Shown piece by piece: positions 18,701-24,455 of a stretch of DNA of 64,000 bases (positions within the stretch are counted from its first letter, which is position 1; each line of letters begins with the position of its first letter). The notes under the pieces are model-generated. The model did no database searches and was not told the origin of the DNA. It was given only the letters and a program-made list of their open reading frames with translations. Made by a program: the position numbers and the translations under genes. Origin of the DNA: Myxococcales bacterium (GTDB taxonomy: Bacteria > Myxococcota_A > Polyangia > Fen-1088); contig JAGTJU010000001.1 in NCBI GenBank assembly GCA_022184915.1, forward strand, positions 558,001 through 622,000, given 5' to 3'.

Positions 18701-18780
18701 GGGCCACGAAGCTCGGCGCCCGCCTGCACGTAAAGAGCGCACCCGGGCAAGGGGCCACGTTGGAGGTCAGTCTCGGTTAG
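15769..18780 (+). CDS. propeller-sensor histidine kinase (reg_prop, Y_Y_Y, HisKA_3, HATPase_c)
   Basis: This is a transmembrane sensor kinase of about 1003 aa. A signal segment rich in Phe/Leu (about residues 37-60) precedes a large extracytoplasmic region of two-component-regulator propeller repeats such as DDGFLWVGTEVGLHRYDG and DGLGVLWIGTKDAGLARL. A Y_Y_Y domain is at about residues 687-750 (TSYRLAGYDAEWTTAG), a transmembrane helix at about 769-787, phospho-acceptor His809 in ARDLHDGLAQGF, and an HATPase_c domain from about 915 (REAVTNALVHG, NDDGAGFDP). This layout is typical of carbohydrate-responsive sensors. ATG at 15769 is chosen; TTG at 15745 and ATG at 15793 are alternatives. The cognate regulator is probably the NarL-type protein at 12.0 kb. 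Confidence 0.87.
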   Translation: MLDALPVSMGSGVPSSSLHATRCGRSCIRWSVARLAFLFLFLFLGLGVAVPALPVHAATRAYQLVEVNRNWYGINALGQTDDGFLWVGTEVGLHRYDGAHFESFTSRSTQGGLGADEIRTLAAGKDGSLWVGLANGSVSQLTQGAWKSYGVVAPEAATAVTVAADGSVWVAFDRKLFFKTKDAAAFTPHARFEATVSKLVPGAGRDVWALAGARVFRIEAAVVRPEPAALTVRALAALEEKPPLIVDDRNQVVRLGDASRVLTHFPEASPPFDLAADSAGRVWFSAGGLVRGWDPRDGHSRPLGPLHRREPALLYVDRDDTVWVASGIALYRLARKPLEVYPGAKPDGIVFSVQEDAQGAIWYATMNGVVRVAHGETQAFTVHNDIPLDCVRSLWPRREGGLWLAGCGKGLALFDGRTFTLSPNPAGRDSFTRLVFESRDGTLWLAPQLGGLIQRRPGEEDHFVVEPPSHCRPTLSPGCPHAGSSLAETPDGAVWFATEGMGLYRIKEGQVQRFTPADGLPSLRLLSLYVDGLGVLWIGTKDAGLARLRAGAFERLDERKGLPTNSVNGIVEDGVGHVWLASPTGVYRLSRAQVDAAFAGLAHSLDHEAFGQAEGMASARTSERQLPAALRASDGRLWFPTHDGAVAFPTPAPPRMLPVTAPVIQVSVDEGPFVSVPPDGRVTVRQGPLTVKYVVPHLTASHRVRTSYRLAGYDAEWTTAGASNLVRYDRVPRGSFTFVLRASLGDDSSRTRAVSIGVRRKGWLDSPVSWMAGLALLTGAVFAVHRARLHRETSRFAAVLKERNRIARDLHDGLAQGFAAISYQLERVASRLGKDPQGAQQMLEKTHDLVTQCRLMARQTVWDLRLSGQDGEGDLKTALARLCDQATLASNAVVKFEAVGGTPRAANVPEVRDELVAIAREAVTNALVHGRARNVSVKLVRDHEQVRLRVNDDGAGFDPAEVARQGGAHFGLKGMEERATKLGARLHVKSAPGQGATLEVSLG

Positions 18781-19178
18781 CGGGCAGGACTCTCCACGCT
18801 TGCATCGCCGGCGTCGGGGAAGTCGATGTGGATGTGGTTGCCATCTGGGTCGTGCACGTGGACCTGGCTGATCGCGAAATCGTCGAGGCGTCCCTCGCGG
18901 TGCGGAACACCAAGGGCGTCGAGCCGTGCCAGAAACCCCGGTAAGTCCCGCCCTGCCAGCGCGAAGTGTTCGAGCTGCAGCGAAGCGCCCGGCGTGGGCG
19001 GCTGACTCACCTCGACCAAATGCACCACCGGATGAGCCCCCACGTACATCCAAGCGCCCCCAAAGGAAAAGCCGGGTCGAGGCCCCGGGCGCATCCCCAG
19101 CACGTCCCGGTAAAACGCCACCATCTCCTCCAGCCGGTGGGTCCGGACGTTCACGTGGTTCAGGCTGGTGACGTACAC
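18777..19178 (-). CDS. VOC (glyoxalase/dioxygenase superfamily) protein
   Basis: This small protein of about 133 aa has the vicinal-oxygen-chelate pattern: SLNHVNVRTHRLEEMVAFYRDV at the start, LEHFALAG in the middle and VHVHDPDGNHIHIDF near the end, which supply plausible metal-ligand His and Asp/Glu. Members include lactoylglutathione lyases, dioxygenases and antibiotic-binding proteins, so the reaction is open. GTG at 19178 puts the start just before the first strand, as is usual. The longer TTG start at 19214 would sit in the T-tract of the upstream terminator. The 3' end overlaps the kinase stop by 4 bp, so the two genes converge. Confidence 0.75.
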   Translation of the reverse strand: MYVTSLNHVNVRTHRLEEMVAFYRDVLGMRPGPRPGFSFGGAWMYVGAHPVVHLVEVSQPPTPGASLQLEHFALAGRDLPGFLARLDALGVPHREGRLDDFAISQVHVHDPDGNHIHIDFPDAGDASVESPAR

Positions 19179-19224
19179 GGCGGCATTGTGGCGCCGCCGA
19201 ACTTGCACCCGCAACAGGAAAAGA

Positions 19225-19270
19225 AAAGGCGCCTTGGAGCTTCTCGTCGGAAGCTCAGCAAGGCGCCTTT
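19225..19270 (-). terminator. strong rho-independent terminator
   Basis: AAAGGCGCCTTG-GAGCTTC (19225-19243) pairs with GAAGCTC-AG-CAAGGCGCCTTT (19250-19270) around a 6-nt loop, with only a 2-nt bulge. On the minus strand it is followed by CTTTTCC, a usable T-tract. It lies 38 bp after the esterase stop and ends that transcript before the VOC gene. Confidence 0.8.
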
Positions 19271-19308
19271 CGTTGGCGAAGCCTCTTTAGGCTTCACTCA
19301 TAGGCCGT

Positions 19309-20781
19309 TCAATCAAAGCACATGACGTCTCTGAAGAGCCAACGGAAGCGGTCGCCGGCGTAGGCTACCCAGCTGTCAGGACCGTGCCCGCCCGGAGTGA
19401 TGACGTATTGGTACTCCACCCCCTTTTCCTTGAGCGCAGCCGCGAAGTCCGTGTTGGTCGCTAGCCAGTTCGCCTGGCATGACGACGTGTCGTCCTGTCC
19501 GGGAACGCCTTGAGGCGTGATGTCGTTCTTGCCGACGCTCAGCGAGACGCGAAGATTCTTTGCAGCGCAGGACCTAACGAGCTTGCTGTAACCAAAGTTA
19601 TCGCAGCCTGGAAGAGGCGTTTGGTCCTTGCCCGTAACCGGGCAGCAGAGGTTGGGCGGGGCAGGTTGCTCTCCGGGCTTCGGTGGGGGCGGTTGAATTG
19701 GACACAGGACGAGCTGAGTAGGATCTTGAAACGCTGTCATACCCAACCGCATGAAGCACACAAAACTACCCGACCCCGAGAACACCTTTCCAACCACATC
19801 TGGCGCACGCCAGGCGAAATCGAAGGCTTTTGCGCCCTCGGTGCTCTGCCCGATCACGGCACGCATTTCCGGCTTGTCGGAGAGTTTCGGAAAGAGCTGC
19901 TTTAGCCGGGGAAGCACGAACGTTCGCCAGTTGTCGATTGCCTGGCGCGTATCCCGACACTCAATGGTGGACCCGTGTTCCGTGGGCCAAACTACAAGCA
20001 GGGGAGGTATGTCCCCGTTCTGGGCGAGCTTGTCTGTGAGGCCCTCGAGTGTGAAGGATCGGTTCGTGTAGCCGGTGAAGTTGCGATTGGACTCCAATCC
20101 TCCGTTGCCGTCTCCCCCGAGAACGAAGAGCACGCCAAGCCCTCCGTTCGCGGCGTTGTCCATGGCTTTGGGTACGTAGATTTTCTTGAATAGCGCACTG
20201 TCTCCCGCCCCAGCGTCGAGCTCTTGGTATTTGCCCCCAGCACTCGTTAGACCATTGAGGGGCTCCATTACCGAGCCTGGCCCCTGTCCGAGGTCTCCGT
20301 CCTTGAGAAGCGCCCTGTCGAGCGTGCAAACGGCCGGTCTGTTGGCCTTCGGGGTCGTCCTTTTCGCTGGACCCGCCGCACCCGGATAGCAGCGGTCTCT
20401 TTCAAACGAGCAGAAATCGACGGGAGCCGTTCCCCCGGTACCGGAGCCTCCCATGTCTCCCCCCCCGGTTCCGGCGGTGTTTCCGCTACCACCAGAACCG
20501 CCGCTTCCTGCCGTACCGTTGGCGCCCCCGGAGGTGGTGCCGCCGCTGCCGCCGTTCGCCGTCGTACCACCCTTTCCAGCCGTCCCAGATCCGCTGCCGC
20601 CGGAGCCGCCTTTCCCAGCGCCGCCGGATCCGCCCTTCCCGCCATCCGAACCTCCGTTATCTCCGCCGGACCCGCCCTCGGGTTCGTCTTCGTCTGAGGT
20701 CTCAGAGCTACTGCATGACAGCACCACGGCCGGAGCGGCGAGCAAAAGGGCCAAACTACTCAATCGAACGGATCTTTTCAT
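19309..20781 (-). CDS. Ser/Gly-tethered esterase-type lipoprotein
   Basis: This 490-aa exported protein starts MKRSVRLSS with a lipobox ending VVLSC. AGGAG lies about 9 nt before the ATG at 20781, which is why that start is chosen over a longer upstream frame. About 100 residues of Gly/Ser/Thr-rich tether follow (GGSGGDNGGSDGGKGG and similar). The C-terminal domain resembles the esterase D/feruloyl esterase alpha/beta-hydrolase group: LGVLFVLGGDGNGG, VVWPTEHGS, a nucleophile-elbow candidate AVIGQSTEGAKAF with Ser at about residue 312, and ITPGGHGPDSW with the likely catalytic His at about 465. The elbow reads G-x-S-x-E-G rather than the canonical G-x-S-x-G. The substrate is unknown; surface polyester or polysaccharide ester cleavage is plausible. 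Confidence 0.75.
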   Translation of the reverse strand: MKRSVRLSSLALLLAAPAVVLSCSSSETSDEDEPEGGSGGDNGGSDGGKGGSGGAGKGGSGGSGSGTAGKGGTTANGGSGGTTSGGANGTAGSGGSGGSGNTAGTGGGDMGGSGTGGTAPVDFCSFERDRCYPGAAGPAKRTTPKANRPAVCTLDRALLKDGDLGQGPGSVMEPLNGLTSAGGKYQELDAGAGDSALFKKIYVPKAMDNAANGGLGVLFVLGGDGNGGLESNRNFTGYTNRSFTLEGLTDKLAQNGDIPPLLVVWPTEHGSTIECRDTRQAIDNWRTFVLPRLKQLFPKLSDKPEMRAVIGQSTEGAKAFDFAWRAPDVVGKVFSGSGSFVCFMRLGMTAFQDPTQLVLCPIQPPPPKPGEQPAPPNLCCPVTGKDQTPLPGCDNFGYSKLVRSCAAKNLRVSLSVGKNDITPQGVPGQDDTSSCQANWLATNTDFAAALKEKGVEYQYVITPGGHGPDSWVAYAGDRFRWLFRDVMCFD

Positions 20782-21022
20782 CACTGAGTCTCCTCGAGGT
20801 CCCCTCGAGCCCCTGAGGAAAGGGCCCAGATCGGGGAACAATTTACAGCTAGAGTGAAACGAGCTCGATCGGGAAGCATGCCGCATCCTGGCTGCAAGGT
20901 CCATCGTAAGCGGAGGTCTCATGAGGCCAAAGTCACTCGACAGTGCCTGACGAGGCGTGTCGCTGCGCGAGCCTGCCGAAAACAGGTGCTTTCGTTCCGG
21001 GCTGGCGATATCGTGTGCCGTT

Positions 21023-23236
21023 ATGCGCGACCGGTACCCTCGCCTGGTAGTGGCCCGTCAGGCCAAATTTCTTTTGCTCCTCAGCTGTGTGGGCCTTCTC
21101 GATGGCTGCAAAGGCGACGGCGGCGATGACGGAGCCGGCGGGTCGGGAGGCAACCGCGGAGGGGAGAGCGGCGGCGGTTCTGGCGGAGGCAAGGGTGGGT
21201 CCGGTGGAGGGGGAACGGGCGGCGGTGGGTCAGGTGGAATGGGAACCGGCGGCGACGCTGGGGGCACTGGCGGCATGGCGGGCGCCGGCGGGTCCGCGCT
21301 GCCGGCGTTCCCTGAGTACGAAGTCGAGCCTCGGCCGACGCCGATCACGGAGCCGCCGACCGCGCAGCCGAGCACGACTTATCCTGGGAAGATAGAGTTT
21401 GACGCTGCCGATGACTTGTCGTCGAAGTTTTTCGTACGGAAAGGCACGGCTTCGGTCGAGGGAGGTGCGCTCAAGATCGAAAAGCAACGCTCGGCCGTGC
21501 TCGTCTACGACACCACACCCGATGCCACACCCACGGACTTTTACAACCAGTTTTCCGCCACTGTACGATTCAAGAGCGACAAGGCGCCCGTTGTTTGGTT
21601 TGCGTTCGCAACGGACAGCAACCGAAACGACGGCTACCAGGTGTCGTACCGAATCAATAAAGGGCGGACCGGAGGCCCGGAGGACGTCGACGTCGAGTCG
21701 GTGCACTTCTGCAAGGAGTGCTGGCTCGGCGGCATCGCCGAAGTGCAGAGTGGCGACACCGGGAATATTTGTGACTCCGGCAGCTCGTGTACCTCCCGAG
21801 ATGGCGAAGCTTACGGATGGACCTACCTCGAGCCCAACGCTGGATGGTCCTCTGTGCGCGTCACAGTCAAACCGGCGCCTCCGTTCTTCCTGGACGCCTG
21901 GGTAGAACTGCTCGACGAAGCAGGTGTTGCGCTCGACCGACAAAACCACCGCTTTGCGCTCGTAAAGCGCACGATCGGCGAGTTCACGGTGGGCATTCGC
22001 GCCGCCGATGCGGATGTCCTCGTCGACTCCCTCACGCTCGAGGCGCCGCGGGAGGTCACCATGCCCGAGATTGTCACCGCCGAGGGCACAGGGCTCAGGA
22101 TGTGGCTTCCCACGAAGCTCAGGGGCCAGGGCAAGGTCAAGGGTGTCCTGATGGTCGATCCCCAGATGGACGGGGACGGGAGCCGTCTTTTCTTCCACTA
22201 CATGCGTCGCTTCGCTAGCGCGCACGACTTTGCGCTCGTGAGTGCAGGTGGGAGCACAGGGCCGGCCGCCGTGGTCTCGGGGATAGGTTTGCTCGCGGAC
22301 AAATCGATGCACCCGGAACTAAAGACGGCACCGGTGTTCGTCAATCAGCTCCTCTCGGCACTGCCGCACGAGGCGCACGGAGATCCTGCTCTTTCCCAGC
22401 GCATGATCGGGTTCGTTCTGGACAAGATCAGCCTGCGCCGGGATGCGATGGACGCACCCATACCTCTGGCCGCGAGCACCGAGGGGGGACGGAAGGTTCC
22501 TGGTCTCTACTTTTTCTCGAGGAAGTCGATTTCGTCGAACTTCTCTCGTGTTCGCCCCGTGTTCACGGAGGGACGTGGTCAGGACGCGCTTTGGGGAATG
22601 GTGCTGCACACCAATCAGACCAACGCGATCGTCGACTCGTGGGTGATGTTTCTGCCGTACTTGCAGGAACTCATACAGTTGCGCCTTAACAGCGACGGCA
22701 CCCTCAAGCCGCTCGACAAAACCAAGGGCTATCTGGGAACGGTCGTCGATGCTCTCGCACCCATGAAGTATGCCGTCGACGTCAAGCCATACGCAGACGC
22801 TTCCGAGATGGAGCGCGCAGACCAGACAATGAGCTTTCTGCCAGGGCCTGAGTCCGCAGCTGTCTATCAGGGGTTCTTCTATTTCCGAGCCCTGAGGAAC
22901 GCTCAAGGACAGCCTGTGACCGAAGGCATTTTCCCGGTGTTGGAGCCGAAGAAGATTCGTTGGAAGCAAGCTCCGCCCCACGGCAAGCCAGGGGAAAGCC
23001 GAACACTGTCCCTCGAAGTGGCATCAGGGTTCAGTTGGAAGAAGATCGAAGTTTATGAGATCTACAAGGGTGTCAGCTTGAAGAAGACGATCATGGCTGG
23101 AGGTAACGCTGGTGAGCCGATTACCTTCGAGGCCCTCGGTGCGGGAGCACATACATTCATCGCGAAGATGTGGAGCGATGACGACATTCTGCATGTCACG
23201 CATCCGGTGGTCGCCATCATGGGCGACGACGGATAG
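21023..23236 (+). CDS. Gly-rich-tethered two-domain lipoprotein, function unknown
   Basis: This 737-aa protein has a signal segment and lipobox, CVGLLDGC, then about 70 residues of Gly/Ser repeats. A beta-rich domain follows at about residues 110-350 (SSKFFVRKGTASVEGGALKI, VVWFAFATDSNRNDGYQVSY), which looks like a concanavalin-type carbohydrate-binding fold. The C-terminal part (about 370-735) has an alpha/beta-hydrolase-like rhythm (KGVLMVDPQMDGDGSRLFFH, ALVSAGGSTG, GLYFFSRKSI), but I see no clear nucleophile elbow with a Ser-His-Asp set. It is divergent from the esterase lipoprotein and may have a related surface role. It is not a family I can name. Confidence 0.65.
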   Translation: MRDRYPRLVVARQAKFLLLLSCVGLLDGCKGDGGDDGAGGSGGNRGGESGGGSGGGKGGSGGGGTGGGGSGGMGTGGDAGGTGGMAGAGGSALPAFPEYEVEPRPTPITEPPTAQPSTTYPGKIEFDAADDLSSKFFVRKGTASVEGGALKIEKQRSAVLVYDTTPDATPTDFYNQFSATVRFKSDKAPVVWFAFATDSNRNDGYQVSYRINKGRTGGPEDVDVESVHFCKECWLGGIAEVQSGDTGNICDSGSSCTSRDGEAYGWTYLEPNAGWSSVRVTVKPAPPFFLDAWVELLDEAGVALDRQNHRFALVKRTIGEFTVGIRAADADVLVDSLTLEAPREVTMPEIVTAEGTGLRMWLPTKLRGQGKVKGVLMVDPQMDGDGSRLFFHYMRRFASAHDFALVSAGGSTGPAAVVSGIGLLADKSMHPELKTAPVFVNQLLSALPHEAHGDPALSQRMIGFVLDKISLRRDAMDAPIPLAASTEGGRKVPGLYFFSRKSISSNFSRVRPVFTEGRGQDALWGMVLHTNQTNAIVDSWVMFLPYLQELIQLRLNSDGTLKPLDKTKGYLGTVVDALAPMKYAVDVKPYADASEMERADQTMSFLPGPESAAVYQGFFYFRALRNAQGQPVTEGIFPVLEPKKIRWKQAPPHGKPGESRTLSLEVASGFSWKKIEVYEIYKGVSLKKTIMAGGNAGEPITFEALGAGAHTFIAKMWSDDDILHVTHPVVAIMGDDG

Positions 23237-23245
23237 GGTTTTTGG

Positions 23246-23278
23246 GGAGGCGTGTTGGGGCTCCCAAAACACGCCTCC
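23246..23278 (+). terminator. hairpin after the two-domain lipoprotein gene
   Basis: GGAGGCGTGTT (23246-23256) pairs perfectly with AACACGCCTCC (23268-23278), with a partly paired 11-nt centre. It begins 10 bp after the stop codon, the usual place for a terminator. The tail is only TGTTGC, so termination may be partial and the downstream genes may be read through. Confidence 0.5.
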
Positions 23279-23331
23279 TGTTGCACCCCGTTGGATTGAT
23301 CTCCAATCCGATTCCTGGTAGTGCTTGGACC

Positions 23332-24399
23332 ATGCGCAGTGTGCATAGCGTCATGGGTCGTTGCCTTGGATTGCTCTTGGCTCTTGCTGCGCTGGCGACA
23401 CCAGCGCCGGTTTTTGCGGCGGACTCGTCCGAGTTGTTGATTCGCCAGGGCGTGGAACTCCGGAGGAGAGGCCGGGATGCCGATGCCTTGCCCAAGCTCC
23501 AAAGTGCTTACGAGCTCTCGCGAACACCGCGTGCCGCGGCTCAGCTGGGTCTATGTGAACAAGCCTTGAAGAGGTGGTCCGACGCCGAACAACATCTTTC
23601 TGAGGCCTTGTTTTCTGAGTCCGACGCCTGGGTGCAGCGCAACCGTGAAGTGTTGGAGGACGCCCGCAGCACGGTCAGACAGAACCTGGTCGGCCTCGAG
23701 CTGACCGTCACGCCCGATTCCGCGCTGGTGTCGATCAACGGAGCCCTCCTCGGGAGGGCTTCCGATGTCGGCAACGTGTGGATTGCGCCGGGACCTGTCA
23801 GCGTGAGCGCTTCGCTCGATGGTTACGTGCCGACGTCCGTCGAGCGGACGGGACACGCGGGGGAGGCGTTGCGGGTCTCTCTCGAGCTTGCGACTCCGGT
23901 AGCCCCACCCAGTGCGACGGAAACCTCTGCCCAGCCCGCGGAAGGGTTGGCTGCGACGGCTTCCGCTCCTGGGAGAGATCGAGACTCGGCGGGTTCGGGT
24001 TCAGGTCACTGGAAGCCCTACGTCGGGTGGAGCCTCGTGGGACTTGGAGCTCTGGGGCTCGGCTGGGGCGCGCTGTCCTACTCGGATCGCGAGGCTGCTG
24101 CCAAAGACTTCAACGATGACAGCAACGGCTGCTTCGTGGCACCAGGCGGGACCATCACGGGTGGCAGCGCGTGCGAAGCGCTCGACCAAGACATCGCGAG
24201 CGCAACATCCCGAATGACCATCGGCCTCATCGGAGGGGCGCTGCTGGCTGGCGGCGGAGCGGCGTTGTTGCTTTTCAGCTCCAACTCCGAACCCTCCTCC
24301 ACGATGGCGGCTGGCATGGGCCCCAACTGCGCCCCATCAGCGGGACTTGGCAAAGCGGGCGGATCGTCGCTGGGAGTGTGGTGCGGCGGCCGTTTTTGA
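23332..24399 (+). CDS. TPR/PEGA-type exported protein with two C-terminal membrane segments
   Basis: This protein of about 355 aa has a signal peptide (LGLLLALAALATPAPVFAA). A TPR-like part follows (LLIRQGVELRRRGRDADALPK, TPRAAAQLGLCEQAL), then a PEGA-like beta domain at about residues 120-185 (LTVTPDSALVSINGALLG, IAPGPVSVSASLDGY). A low-complexity linker and two hydrophobic helices near the C-terminus complete it (YVGWSLVGLGALGLGWGA and LIGGALLAGGGAALLLF). Such TPR-PEGA proteins are numerous in myxobacteria and are thought to act at the cell surface; their function is not established. ATG 23332 is chosen; ATG 23353 is an alternative that keeps the signal peptide. Confidence 0.75.
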   Translation: MRSVHSVMGRCLGLLLALAALATPAPVFAADSSELLIRQGVELRRRGRDADALPKLQSAYELSRTPRAAAQLGLCEQALKRWSDAEQHLSEALFSESDAWVQRNREVLEDARSTVRQNLVGLELTVTPDSALVSINGALLGRASDVGNVWIAPGPVSVSASLDGYVPTSVERTGHAGEALRVSLELATPVAPPSATETSAQPAEGLAATASAPGRDRDSAGSGSGHWKPYVGWSLVGLGALGLGWGALSYSDREAAAKDFNDDSNGCFVAPGGTITGGSACEALDQDIASATSRMTIGLIGGALLAGGGAALLLFSSNSEPSSTMAAGMGPNCAPSAGLGKAGGSSLGVWCGGRF

Positions 24400-24455
24400 C
24401 GAGCGCGCAACTTTGCCTGCCCCAACGCCGAAAACCTAAGTCGAAGGTGCTTTCC

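Noticed and set aside
20480-20690. Repeat array or CRISPR-like element in the GC-rich repeats
   Set aside because: The repeats are in frame and encode the Gly/Ser tether of a lipoprotein. No constant repeat with unique spacers is present anywhere in the window.
24171-24455. Upstream extension of the cysteine-rich lipoprotein
   Set aside because: It overlaps the end of the PEGA-type gene. ATG 24456 has a ribosome binding site and is followed at once by a signal peptide and lipobox.
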